A model generated the notes under the pieces. That model made no database searches. It was not told where the DNA came from and was given only the letters and a program-made list of their open reading frames with translations. Shown in pieces: positions 24,847 to 33,311 of a stretch of DNA of 40,337 bases. The DNA lies in contig DALTVX010000036.1 in the NCBI GenBank assembly GCA_029987395.1, forward strand, positions 1-40,337, given 5' to 3'. The first letter of the stretch is position 1; the number at the start of each line of letters is the position of its first letter. The translations under genes and the position numbers were made by a program. Source of the stretch: Methanocorpusculum sp. Lineage in GTDB: Archaea; Halobacteriota; Methanomicrobia; Methanomicrobiales; Methanocorpusculaceae.

Positions 24847-25686
24847 TCAGACCATCTCCATTGCCGCATATCCTACGACCTCATTTAAATCGCCGGTGAC
24901 ATCGCCCGATGTCTCATACAACAGAACACGGGCTTCTTTTGCGCCAAAGGAGGCACATATCTGTGCCGTCGCGGCGATACACCCGTATCCGCACATGGAG
25001 GGACGCAGCTTGGAAAGTGCAGTATAAAATGCGGCGGTATCAAGATTTTGTAGGGCCGCAAGAACGGTGAGATCTTTTTGTGTGGCGATCTTGGCAGGAA
25101 CATAATGTGAACCATCACCCGAAGCGATCACGATCGGACGGATCCCGGATTTTTTTGCAGCGGATAAAACTCCGTGTGCGACCTCGCTTGCCCCTTTTGG
25201 TGACTGGTCACCCATCAAAATCGGAACGATCTTGGCTTTTGGGAACCTGTACCGAATGAAGGGCATCTGAGTTTCAAGAGAGTTTTCCTCTACTGACATC
25301 AGATTGTTTCGAACAGGGATGTGTTCACTTAGAGCTTCGATGAACGCAAGATCCGGAGAAACATTGCCAAGAGGGGTCTCCCATATCATATCCGAGGTGG
25401 AGGTTTCAACTCCGGCATGGCTTGGTCCTATCAGAACAAAGGTCCCGTCAAACTCCGGGGATATTTTTGCATACCCGCATGCTGCCGTTTTTCCTGAATA
25501 AACAAAGCCTGCGTGAGGTACGAGGATCCCGTATGGATTTGAAACAGACGTCACCGTAGATGCAAAAAGGGAGAGCAGAAGTGCGCTGAGCTCATGCTCA
25601 TTTTTTGGATAGAATCTACCCGAAAGTGTTGAGAACCTCACAGACCTTTCCGTGGTCTTGGGTTCTGCCGGTATTTTTGATATCAT
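24847..25686 (-). CDS. MEMO1 family protein
   Basis: A 279-residue protein of the MEMO1/AmmeMemoRadiSam B family. It shows GRFYPKNEHEL near the start, GILVPHAGFVYSGKTAACGY, LIGPSHAG, ENSLETQMPFIRYRFP, VIASGDGSHYVP and a carboxyl GYAAMEMV. The conserved histidines match the metal-site region of the dioxygenase-like fold. Its molecular job in archaea is unsettled. It heads the mevalonate-kinase operon, as in many methanogens. An AT-rich element (GGTTAAAAT on the minus strand, about 25730-25722) could be its promoter, and a GGGGAATC...TCTCCCC hairpin lies between it and the start. Confidence 0.9.
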   Translation of the reverse strand: MISKIPAEPKTTERSVRFSTLSGRFYPKNEHELSALLLSLFASTVTSVSNPYGILVPHAGFVYSGKTAACGYAKISPEFDGTFVLIGPSHAGVETSTSDMIWETPLGNVSPDLAFIEALSEHIPVRNNLMSVEENSLETQMPFIRYRFPKAKIVPILMGDQSPKGASEVAHGVLSAAKKSGIRPIVIASGDGSHYVPAKIATQKDLTVLAALQNLDTAAFYTALSKLRPSMCGYGCIAATAQICASFGAKEARVLLYETSGDVTGDLNEVVGYAAMEMV

Positions 25687-26136
25687 TGATATATAATGGG
25701 GAGATTTCCAGATTCCCCATTTTAACCGTTTTTGTCCGCCTGACCTGTGAAGCGTGGGGCGGGTTTATGTAAGGTATAATAGTATTGGTAGGGAAAGGGT
25801 TTAATTGTTGGGGTGAAGGGAAAAATAATGGAGGGATTTGCTCGGTCTAAATGTTAATTTGTTGGAAAAAATATATTGAATTGAGAGAGAATTGATTCGT
25901 TCAGGGGCAGAATCAACCGTTGCTCTGTCATAGTGAAAAAATGATAAATCCGGATGTGGCCACAATAAAAAAAAAGAAACGCGAATAAACGCGAATCACA
26001 TTTTTCAAATTATTACTATGATTTCTTGTATGGGGCGGGTTGGAGCGGGTCGACCCGCAGGGGCGGCCTTAGCTGAGCAAGGCTTTGCCTTGCGAGCAAA
26101 CTGAAAGTTTTTCGAATGTGGACGCATGAGATAGTT

Positions 26137-26271
26137 AAACGCGAATCTCCGCGAATTAACGCGAATCGCATTTTTCTTGCGCCGTCGTGCTCTGCTCCGG
26201 CTTATCGCCTACGCAGGAATCGCACGCCGTCTGGAAAAATGCTACCGGAAAAACCCGCGTGCGGGTTTTTC
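26137..26271 (+). repeat. Left arm of inverted repeat B (135 bp)
   Basis: It starts AAACGCGAATCTCCGCGAAT and continues to a closing stem GCATTTTTC (26168-26176) with GAAAAATGC (26234-26242). It ends in the terminator-like hairpin GAAAAACCCGC-GT-GCGGGTTTTTC (26248-26271). The partner arm is 26405-26539; I find two mismatches in 135 positions. The near-identity implies recent origin or active homogenisation. Confidence 0.9.
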
Positions 26272-26404
26272 TTTTATCTTCCAGGGATATTTTCATTATT
26301 CAGATACCTTTCATCTGAGTATATGAGCCATCCATATCTTCATTCCAAAATATATCATTTTCTGTTCAACCATCTCTCTGTGTCAAAAAAAATATCTATC
26401 TTGA

Positions 26405-26539
26405 GAAAAACCCGCACGCGGGTTTTTCCGGTAGCAATTTTCCAGACGGCGTGCGATTCCTGCGTAGGCGATAAGCCGGAGCAGAGCACGACGGCGCAAG
26501 AAAAATGCGATTCGCGTTAATTTGCGGAGATTCGCGTTT
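26405..26539 (-). repeat. Right arm of inverted repeat B (135 bp)
   Basis: Reverse complement of 26137-26271 with two mismatches seen (a G/A in the CGCGAAT repeats and an A/T in the closing stem). Its inner edge carries the same GC hairpin (26405-26428). The enclosed 133 bp (26272-26404) is AT-rich and holds no reading frame of interest. Confidence 0.9.
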
Positions 26540-26664
26540 CTTTTTTAATAGAGCCAACCCCACCCGTGCACTATTCATTTTAGAGATGTGCGTTTATTTG
26601 CGAAGAGCTGATAAAAAAGGGAAAAAAATAAAAAAATTATTTTGATGAGTTGATCAGACGAAAA

Positions 26665-27597
26665 TCACTCGTTGTTGCATCCGGTCCCAGAACCGTCCGG
26701 TTTACCGCAGCAGCCAAATTCGTTTTGAACATCCTGACCAAGAAGTCCAACGGCGTCGGCTCTGCATCGTTGACAGTGCCGCATCTGACGGACATACGGT
26801 GCACAGATCTCATGCATCCGTGCCTTATCCTTCGCGGTCGGAGGAACAACGTCCTTGAATTTATACTGAGGGATAAGCGGGATGATATTAAAGTTGAACA
26901 CACCCATTGCCCCTACTTTTTTAGCGATCTCTGGGATATGCTCATCGTTCACACCAGGGATGTACACGGTATTGATCTTCACGAGCATCTTGCGCTTAAC
27001 TGCCTCTTCGATGCCTTTGAGCTGCTGCTTGAGCAGAACTTCGGCGCCCTCACGACCGTGATACTTCTTTCCGTGATAGTCGACGAAGGAATAAATTTTT
27101 TCGCCGACCGAGGGGTCGATGGCATTTAAGGTCACCGTGATATTTTTGACCCCGTATTTATCCAGGATATCGATCTTTTCTGGAAGCAGCAGACCGTTTG
27201 TGCTGAGACACAAGATCACGTCCGGATATTTTTCATGAACGAGGCGAAGGGTCTCAAACGTCTCCTCATTTGCAAGCGGGTCTCCGGGTCCTGCGATCCC
27301 GACGACTTTGATATGCTTCATCCGGGCAATGACCTCGTCGATCCGCTCCAAAGCCTCACCAGGGAGAAGAACCGCACTTGTGACACCAGGACGGGATTCA
27401 TTCACGCAGTCAAAATCCCTGATACAATAATTACACTGGATATTACATTTCGGCGCTACGGCAACATGGCATCTGCCAAATGTATGTCGAGCCTCCGGAC
27501 TGTAACATGGATGCTCATTGATCCTTCGAAGAGTCTCAGGGTCATACGGAACATTCTGTGCATCACGCAGATCTTTGTCAGTTTTAGGAGAGTCCAT
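26665..27597 (-). CDS. nifB: NifB-type radical SAM protein
   Basis: A 310-residue radical SAM enzyme of the NifB class. HPCYSPEARHTFGRCHVAVA precedes the cluster motif CNIQCNYC (C-x3-C-x2-C). Then come GIAGPGDPLANEETF, NTVYIPGVNDEH, the late CQRCRADAVG motif and a Cys-rich end (FGCCGKPDGSGTGC). NifB builds the 8Fe-9S-C core of nitrogenase cofactor. Short, NafY-less forms like this are common in methanogens, including ones without complete nif operons. No nifHDK is present here. A TATA box (TTTATAG, minus strand, about 27624-27618) lies about 24 nt before the ATG, suggesting a leaderless message. Confidence 0.92.
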   Translation of the reverse strand: MDSPKTDKDLRDAQNVPYDPETLRRINEHPCYSPEARHTFGRCHVAVAPKCNIQCNYCIRDFDCVNESRPGVTSAVLLPGEALERIDEVIARMKHIKVVGIAGPGDPLANEETFETLRLVHEKYPDVILCLSTNGLLLPEKIDILDKYGVKNITVTLNAIDPSVGEKIYSFVDYHGKKYHGREGAEVLLKQQLKGIEEAVKRKMLVKINTVYIPGVNDEHIPEIAKKVGAMGVFNFNIIPLIPQYKFKDVVPPTAKDKARMHEICAPYVRQMRHCQRCRADAVGLLGQDVQNEFGCCGKPDGSGTGCNNE

Positions 27598-27650
27598 GTA
27601 AGTCTATTGTGTCTTATTCTATAAAGCCCAAACGTTTCTGGCACAATAGA

Positions 27651-27693
27651 TTATATATTCCCGGGGTCGAAACAAGTTAAACAGAGGGTAGGA
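27651..27693 (+). promoter_or_regulatory. Promoter and SD of the TPR-rlmH unit
   Basis: A TATA box (TTATATATT, 27651-27659) and a ribosome binding site (GGGTAGGAG, about 27686-27694) precede the ATG at 27701. The region is divergent from the nifB promoter. Confidence 0.6.
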
Positions 27694-27700
27694 GAAGAGA

Positions 27701-30700
27701 ATGGTAGATATAGGCAGCCTTTTCGGCAAAAATACTAAACAGAACCCATGGATAGCACGTGGGGAACAGGCATATGAGAAGGGACAATATGACGATGCGA
27801 CCCAGCATTTCACAAAAGCACTTGAAATGGAGCCTGAATCGGCAAATCTCTGGACGAGACTAGCAACAAGTCAGAAATATAATCAGAAATATGACGCTGC
27901 TTCCCGTTCTTATGTTAAAGCCGTCGAACACGATCCAAACAATTTCCAGGCCTGGACATCACTTGCCATTCTCCTTGGCGACGTGGGAAAATATGAAGAG
28001 GCATTGTCTGCGCTTAGTCATGTCGTAGTTACGGAAAGCGAGGTGTACCTCAAAGATAAAAAATGCGTATGGCTGCTCCGATCCGGAAAATATCGGGATG
28101 CCGCCGAGGTCTGTTCACAACTTATCTCACGCTTTCCGGGAAATATGGAGTACCGGACCCGGTACGCTGATCTTTTGATGCGAAGCGGGATGTTTATCGA
28201 AGCACGATCCCTCTTTGATGACCTCTCCTCCACGCAAGGTAAACCTGAGCTGGTCGCAAACGCAGCATTCTGCTGTGAGATGACCGGCGATATCAAAGGT
28301 GCGCTGAAACGGTATGCAAACCTGACCGAAAACGATGTGGTCGGCTGGTACAGAAGAGCACGGCTCGAAGAAAGTGTGGGCAATTTTAAAAACGCCGCCG
28401 CCGCGTACGGGATGGTCCAGCATTACACGTCGGGAGATGACATCACCATCACTGTTCGCCGAGCACTTTCTTATTACTGGGACGGAAACGGAAAAGAGGC
28501 CGCGGTCCAGCTTGAAAAAGTTTTGACCAAAGGTTATGCGAATGCAGAACTTTGGCATCTGCTTGGAACGATTTCGTTTTTGAACGGAGAGTTCAAGCGT
28601 GCCATCGAAACATTCGCCGAGTACATCCACCTGAATCAGACAAACAATTCCGTCTGGTACATGAAAGGGTGTGCAGAGTACCTTTCAGGAAAATACAAAG
28701 AAGCACTCGAAAGCTTTGAGAAGATGAGCAAACGCGGAGCCGGCGGCCCCTCGCCTACGAAAATGAAATGGTTCGAGAACAACGAGCTTGACTTATTTGA
28801 CAGTGCCCCTGTCCAAAAAGAGACGGCCAAAGTTGAGGTCGGCGTCGTCAACGAGGGGCTTTTGTCCATGCAGGGCTACGCTCTTGCAGCGCTTGGCCGC
28901 TACACCGAGGCGGACAAAGCCGCCGGAGTTGTGCTCAGCCATGCGCCTTCCCGGCTCGACATGGAGCTTTTGCACAGCCGATGCCTTGCCGGACTTGGAC
29001 GATATCAGTACTCCGGAGATTCGGCGGCACGAGTTCTTTCGAAATCGCCGGATAATATGGCGGCCATGGAACAGCATGCCGCGTCCATGATGCTTGTCGG
29101 CAAATACAAAAAAGCCGCCGCATCCTGGGAAAAACTGGTCGAACTTGCGCCGGAAAACACCCTTGCCTACATCGGGCTTCTCAGGTCCAGTATCGGGATC
29201 GGTGACTACACAAAGGCAGAAGAGATCGCAAATATTTTGCTCCGTGAGGAGTATAAGCCGCGTGATATCACGATCACTCTCCTCGCCGGAGACGCCGCGA
29301 ACTCTGCCGGAAACTATTCTGAAGCGGTTCTCCATTACCAAAACGCGGCTCTATTGTCCCAAAATACCCCGGCAGCATACCTCGGTCTTGGCTACGCATA
29401 TGAAATGCTCGGCGAGTACGAAAACGCAGTAAGCGCTTTTGTTTCCGCAGACGAGATCCTGCCAAATCACCCCGGCATCCTCATTGGCCTAGGAAGAGCC
29501 TTGGCTGCATCCGGAAAAACACAGGAGGCTGCATCGACCTATCTTCGGATCATGACCGACCACCCGAATATCGCTGGGTCGGCGGTCCAGCTCACAAAAC
29601 TTTGTGCCGATCTTGGGAACAATGAACTGGGAGCGGACGCGGCTTCCGTTGCCTTATCGAAAGGAGAAGGCAGCGTCGGTCTCTTGACCCTTGGCGGAGA
29701 TCTTTGCAGATCGGTCGACAGGTTCGATGAGGCACAGGATTGTTACACGGCTGTTCTAAAGGAAGAACCAGATAACATCCACGCTCTCTCCTCGCTTGGA
29801 CATGTTCACCTGCTAAAAGGCGAGTTCAAACTCTGTATCGAATCCATGGACAAGTGCCTTGCTCTTGTGCCCGATCATGGCGGGGCATTGTTCGATAAAG
29901 CAGCGGCATATGCAAATCTCGGCAGACTTGAGGAAGCCGCAAAAGTACTGCAGCACCTCACCGAGATCGACGAGACCAACACAAAAGCCCTGCTTGAACG
30001 TGCCGAGATCCTTGAACAGCTGCAAAGATATGATGAGGTGCTCGAGGTCTATGCAAAATATCTGGAGGTCGGCATGCCAAATGCGGACGTCATCAGAAAA
30101 CTTGCAGCGATCTATCTTGTTCGAGGGGAGTATGAGGAGGCGGTCTCCGGATACGACCTCCTTCTTGAATCAAACCCTGATGACGTCGGGATACGCCGCC
30201 GGAGAACAGAGGCCCTCAGATTCCTAGGAAGAGATGAGGAGGCGGCAGAAGCCTGCGCCAAGATGCTCGCTCTTCGCCCCAATGATCACGCGATCAGATC
30301 CATGTATGCAAGCTCCCTTGCAAACGTCGGAAAAACAGAGGACGCCCTCAAACAGTACGCCGAGCTGACCCTCAAAGACCCGCAAAATATCGCGGCACTC
30401 TTTGGGTATGCTGATATGCTTTCACGGATGGGCAAATATCCCGAAGCGATCCGAGCCTTTGACAAGCTCATCGCGATATACCCAAAAAACAGTCTGCTCT
30501 ACATCGAAAAGGCACTTGCCTCGATAAAGATCGGGGAGCCAAAGGATATCGTGAGCGATATGACAACGGCGGCTCGGATAGATCCGAAAAATCCGTATGT
30601 ACTTTCCGGTCTTGGATTCATGCAGATGGTCACCGGCCACCCGACCGAAGCACTTGCGGCATTTGACAAAGCCGAGGCGGCAGGATGTACTGATCCGGAT

Positions 30701-30925
30701 CTGAACTACTGCCGCGGGATCATCTATCTTCAGCAAAGAAGATTTGATCTGGCGGAAAAGGCGGCCGACCATATCCTGAAAACCGACAAGGACAACGTCC
30801 CGGCCATGCACCTGAAAGCACGATCTCTGGAGTCTGTTGGGAAACTCACAGAGGCGATCGAATATTACAATGAGATCGTGAAATCCTCTGAAGTCAGCGA
30901 AGAAATAAAAAAATCAGAGGAGTGA
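27701..30925 (+). CDS. Very large TPR-repeat protein (1074 residues)
   Basis: A soluble protein made almost entirely of tetratricopeptide repeats, roughly thirty units of 34 residues. Typical A/B helix pairs read ARGEQAYEKGQYDDATQHFT, KALEMEPESANLWTRLA and ALLDKAAAYANLGRLEEAAK-like sequences along the whole chain. There is no signal peptide, membrane helix or catalytic domain. The only non-repeat stretch I notice is at about 348-385 (GGPSPTKMKWFENNELDLFD), a probable linker. TPR arrays form superhelical scaffolds that bind protein partners; the partner is unknown. The stop codon is directly followed by the rlmH ATG, so the two are translationally coupled. Confidence 0.9.
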   Translation: MVDIGSLFGKNTKQNPWIARGEQAYEKGQYDDATQHFTKALEMEPESANLWTRLATSQKYNQKYDAASRSYVKAVEHDPNNFQAWTSLAILLGDVGKYEEALSALSHVVVTESEVYLKDKKCVWLLRSGKYRDAAEVCSQLISRFPGNMEYRTRYADLLMRSGMFIEARSLFDDLSSTQGKPELVANAAFCCEMTGDIKGALKRYANLTENDVVGWYRRARLEESVGNFKNAAAAYGMVQHYTSGDDITITVRRALSYYWDGNGKEAAVQLEKVLTKGYANAELWHLLGTISFLNGEFKRAIETFAEYIHLNQTNNSVWYMKGCAEYLSGKYKEALESFEKMSKRGAGGPSPTKMKWFENNELDLFDSAPVQKETAKVEVGVVNEGLLSMQGYALAALGRYTEADKAAGVVLSHAPSRLDMELLHSRCLAGLGRYQYSGDSAARVLSKSPDNMAAMEQHAASMMLVGKYKKAAASWEKLVELAPENTLAYIGLLRSSIGIGDYTKAEEIANILLREEYKPRDITITLLAGDAANSAGNYSEAVLHYQNAALLSQNTPAAYLGLGYAYEMLGEYENAVSAFVSADEILPNHPGILIGLGRALAASGKTQEAASTYLRIMTDHPNIAGSAVQLTKLCADLGNNELGADAASVALSKGEGSVGLLTLGGDLCRSVDRFDEAQDCYTAVLKEEPDNIHALSSLGHVHLLKGEFKLCIESMDKCLALVPDHGGALFDKAAAYANLGRLEEAAKVLQHLTEIDETNTKALLERAEILEQLQRYDEVLEVYAKYLEVGMPNADVIRKLAAIYLVRGEYEEAVSGYDLLLESNPDDVGIRRRRTEALRFLGRDEEAAEACAKMLALRPNDHAIRSMYASSLANVGKTEDALKQYAELTLKDPQNIAALFGYADMLSRMGKYPEAIRAFDKLIAIYPKNSLLYIEKALASIKIGEPKDIVSDMTTAARIDPKNPYVLSGLGFMQMVTGHPTEALAAFDKAEAAGCTDPDLNYCRGIIYLQQRRFDLAEKAADHILKTDKDNVPAMHLKARSLESVGKLTEAIEYYNEIVKSSEVSEEIKKSEE

Positions 30926-31402
30926 ATGCAGGTACAAATTCTTTGCGTAGGAAAGATCAAGGACGTATATATTTCAGCAGGTATTGCCGAGTTTGAAAAA
31001 CGTCTGCGTCCCTACGTGAAGATAATTGTCACCGAACTTGCCGAGATCAAGATCCCGGATAACGCCTCGGCATCCGAAGAGATCCGCGTGAAGGAAAAAG
31101 AGGGGGAACTTATCCTTGCACATGTAAAGGAGGGATTTTTCACGATCGCTCTTGACCCTCTGGGTGTTTTGCTTTCAAGCGAAGGGTTCGCCGAAATTTT
31201 TGGCGATGCAAAACTTTCCGGGAGAAACATCTGCTTCATCATCGGGGGGCCGCTTGGTCTCTCTCCCGGCGTGCTAGCTTCTGTTGGAAAAAAACTTTCC
31301 CTCTCTCACATGACCTTTACCCATACCATGTGCAGGCTCATTCTTTTCGAGCAGGTGTATCGCGCGTTTCGGATCTTACACGGCGAACCCTACCACAAAT
31401 AG
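30926..31402 (+). CDS. rlmH: RlmH: 23S rRNA (pseudouridine1915-N3) methyltransferase
   Basis: A 158-residue SPOUT-class methyltransferase. The amino end is VQILCVGKIKDVYISAGIAE. The SAM-binding knot holds CFIIGGPLGLSP and the carboxyl end is LFEQVYRAFRILHGEPYHK, which is the RlmH signature. Length matches the family (about 155-160). RlmH is mainly bacterial but occurs in several archaea. The start codon abuts the TPR gene stop with no gap. Confidence 0.95.
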   Translation: MQVQILCVGKIKDVYISAGIAEFEKRLRPYVKIIVTELAEIKIPDNASASEEIRVKEKEGELILAHVKEGFFTIALDPLGVLLSSEGFAEIFGDAKLSGRNICFIIGGPLGLSPGVLASVGKKLSLSHMTFTHTMCRLILFEQVYRAFRILHGEPYHK

Positions 31403-31473
31403 ACTCCATGCCGTGTTACTCGTTGGCATGGAACCCCAATATTATACGTTGTCAAATCCAACATATAGGTACC

Positions 31474-32154
31474 ATGAAACTGGTATGCATCGGCAAAACA
31501 AAGGATGTGTTCTCGCTTGAAGACGGGAGCTATCTGCTGAAATTCAAGGATGACTGTACGGGAGCTGATGGGGTTTTTGATCCTGGGATGAACACAGTCG
31601 GCCTGACCATAGAAGGTGCCGGACGTGCTGGTCTTCGATTAACACAATACTTTATGGAGATCTTGAATGCACAAGGGACCCCGACTCACTTCATCAGTGC
31701 AGACATCGAGAAAACCACGATGACGGTGAAACCTGCCAAGGTATTTGGCAAGGGTCTTGAGGTCATCTGCAGATTCCGCGCAGTCGGCAGCTTCTATCGC
31801 AGATACGGCGGCTATGTGAAGGAGGCGGCAGTTCTTCCGGCATTTGTCGAGATGACCTTCAAAGATGATGCACGTGAAGATCCGCCGGTGACCAAAGATG
31901 CCCTGGTGGTTCTGGGCGTCATGTCCGAACAGGATTATGAGGATCTAAAGGTCATGACCCAAAAGATCGGGACCATCATAAAGGAGGAGCTCGCTAAGAA
32001 AAATATCGAGCTCTATGATATCAAATTCGAGTTTGGTAAGGTCGGCGATAAAGTCGTTTTGATCGATGAGATCTCTGGGGGAAACATGCGTGCCTACAAA
32101 AATGGGAAGCACATTTTACCGCTGGATCTGACCAAGATGGTCCTTGGCGAGTAA
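31474..32154 (+). CDS. purC: PurC: SAICAR synthetase
   Basis: A 226-residue enzyme adding aspartate to CAIR in purine synthesis. It shows GKTKDVFSLEDG, FISADIEKTTMTVKPAKVFG, CRFRAVGSFYRRYGGYV, FVEMTFKDDAREDPPVTKDA and VLIDEISGGNMRAYK. The ATG at 31474 is the family start. Longer in-frame extensions overlap rlmH and are rejected. A TATA-like AATATTATA (about 31438-31446) is 26-30 nt before this ATG, so the message may be leaderless. A hairpin terminator follows at 32240. Confidence 0.95.
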   Translation: MKLVCIGKTKDVFSLEDGSYLLKFKDDCTGADGVFDPGMNTVGLTIEGAGRAGLRLTQYFMEILNAQGTPTHFISADIEKTTMTVKPAKVFGKGLEVICRFRAVGSFYRRYGGYVKEAAVLPAFVEMTFKDDAREDPPVTKDALVVLGVMSEQDYEDLKVMTQKIGTIIKEELAKKNIELYDIKFEFGKVGDKVVLIDEISGGNMRAYKNGKHILPLDLTKMVLGE

Positions 32155-32191
32155 TCATTTTCCTTTTTTTTCTGGTGTTTATGGATCAAGC

Positions 32192-32305
32192 GTACTTCGA
32201 TTTCGTGTACGAGATCAGTGTTGATACATGAGATTATTTAACCGCTTATTCGCGGTTTTTTTAATCCCATATGTCCACACCGAACCGTACACGAAATCAA
32301 AGTAC
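32192..32305 (+). repeat. Short inverted repeat E around the purC terminator
   Basis: GTACTTCGATTTCGTGTACG (32192-32211) and CGTACACGAAATCAAAGTAC (32286-32305) are 20-bp inverted repeats with one mismatch. A third copy of the right end (ATACACGAAATCAAAGTAC, continuing ACAACC) occurs at 39404-39426. The spacer holds the purC terminator. The structure resembles a miniature inverted-repeat element. Confidence 0.7.
32240..32262 (+). terminator. purC terminator
   Basis: The hairpin AACCGC-TTATTC-GCGGTT runs directly into a T7 run (32256-32262), 86 nt after the purC stop. It lies inside inverted repeat E. Confidence 0.75.
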
Positions 32306-32370
32306 AACCTGAGAGTAGGTTATTTTTTTGGTTGAGATTACACCGAGTAAGTAATAATACTAAGATAGTT

Positions 32371-32398
32371 CTTATACAAGGTAGCCACATCATTCACT
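32371..32398 (+). promoter_or_regulatory. Promoter of chagasin-like lipoprotein 1
   Basis: TATA-like CTTATACAAG (32371-32380) has its centre about 25 nt before the ATG at 32399, with no SD. Transcription should begin at or next to the start codon (leaderless). Confidence 0.5.
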
Positions 32399-33139
32399 AT
32401 GAATAAAAGTATTCTAATATCTATTGGAGCATGCGTGCTTCTCGCCTGCTTATTTGCGGCAGGTTGTATCACACCGAATGTCACCGCAAATACTGCGGAC
32501 CCGGTTTTGACCGTAACGGTGGTAAAAGAGGGATTCGAGCTCCCAACAGGTGCATCGATGCAGTATGTTCTTCCTTCTAATCCAACGACCGGATACGGCT
32601 GGACAGTCGTGAAAAGTACCGGCCTGATCGTCACTGAGCAGTATGTAGCAACACCAGTTTCGGAAGGAATGACTGGTTCAGGAGGAACTCATTATTACAC
32701 GGTGACTGCAGATAGAGCCGGTATTTACACATTCACCGCAGAATATAAACGAGCCTGGGAGACAAATGTCGATCCGGCCCACACATTCACGCAGACCCTT
32801 GTGTTTTCCAAAGCAGAAAACAATGATCGCGACAATGATGTGATGTTGTCTGTTCTGTTTGACGGAATGGTCAATCCAGAAGCAGGCGATGTTGTGAAGA
32901 TCAGCACCTATGGGATCCCAACGGTCGGCTATCACTGGACAATGGTGCCAGGAAGCAAGTTGACTGTTCTTAAGGACAATTTCATCCCATGCACTACCAA
33001 GGGACTTGTTGGCGCAGGTGGAACATATGAGTGGTACGTTACCGCACAAAAAGCAGGGACCTATAAGTTTTCAGCAATACTTCACAGATCGAATGAGGAT
33101 CCAAGCCGTATGTTCTTCTTTGATCTGACGTTTGTCTGA
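32399..33139 (+). CDS. Double chagasin-domain (I42) peptidase-inhibitor lipoprotein, copy 1
   Basis: A 246-residue exported lipoprotein: signal helix with lipobox FAAGC (Cys at about residue 23), then two chagasin-like inhibitor domains in tandem. Domain 1 shows LPSNPTTGYGWTVVKS (about residues 58-73), GSGGTHYYTV and the YKRAWE loop. Domain 2 shows IPTVGYHWTMVPG, LVGAGGTYEWYVT and a degenerate last loop. In chagasin the NPTTGY, GxGG and RPW loops insert into the active site of papain-like cysteine peptidases. Domain 1 keeps all three in recognisable form. Domain 2 has PTVGY and lacks RPW, so it may be weakened. The target is unknown. Confidence 0.85.
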   Translation: MNKSILISIGACVLLACLFAAGCITPNVTANTADPVLTVTVVKEGFELPTGASMQYVLPSNPTTGYGWTVVKSTGLIVTEQYVATPVSEGMTGSGGTHYYTVTADRAGIYTFTAEYKRAWETNVDPAHTFTQTLVFSKAENNDRDNDVMLSVLFDGMVNPEAGDVVKISTYGIPTVGYHWTMVPGSKLTVLKDNFIPCTTKGLVGAGGTYEWYVTAQKAGTYKFSAILHRSNEDPSRMFFFDLTFV

Positions 33140-33280
33140 TCGGAAATAATGAGGCTTGGAGGCTTCATCAAATCTTTTTTTTACTAGGGCTTCTGGGGTG
33201 TGATCCCAACCGAATAGAGAGCGTACTTTGATGGTGGTTCGCCCTCACGTATCCCACGTATCCCTTCTTTTTCACTACAT

Positions 33281-33311
33281 ATTCTTATATTATGTAGCTC
33301 CATGATTCATT
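33281..33311 (+). promoter_or_regulatory. Promoter of chagasin-like lipoprotein 2
   Basis: TATA box CTTATATTA (33284-33292) is centred about 24 nt before ATG 33312, again without an SD, which suggests a leaderless transcript. The arrangement mirrors copy 1. Confidence 0.5.

Larger units (their letters stand above)
25687..26664. other. 978-nt repeat-filled intergenic region
   Basis: Gene-free. Next to the MEMO1 gene lies its promoter. 25977-26006 is a partial repeat, AAACGCGAATAAACGCGAAT followed by CACATTTTTC, matching the outer part of cassette B and C arms. 26035-26116 is a palindromic element with GAGCAAGGC-TTT-GCCTTGCGAG (26075-26096) followed by a second, worn stem. 26118-26132 is the motif GTGGACGCATGAGAT, and 26137-26539 is inverted repeat B. 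From 26540 to 26664 there is only AT-rich sequence. The open frame across B is repeat sequence, not a gene. Confidence 0.7.

Noticed and set aside
26116..26520. 134-residue reading frame across inverted repeat B
   Set aside because: It runs through both palindromic arms and the AT-rich spacer, has no domain and no SD, and is explained by repeat sequence.
28793..29341. Minus-strand frame inside the TPR gene
   Set aside because: Shadow of the long, compositionally even TPR frame; the same applies to other antisense frames in 28-31 kb and 35-36.4 kb.
31330..31473. Longer amino terminus for PurC
   Set aside because: The extension overlaps rlmH out of frame, has no family similarity, and a TATA box fits the downstream ATG at 31474.
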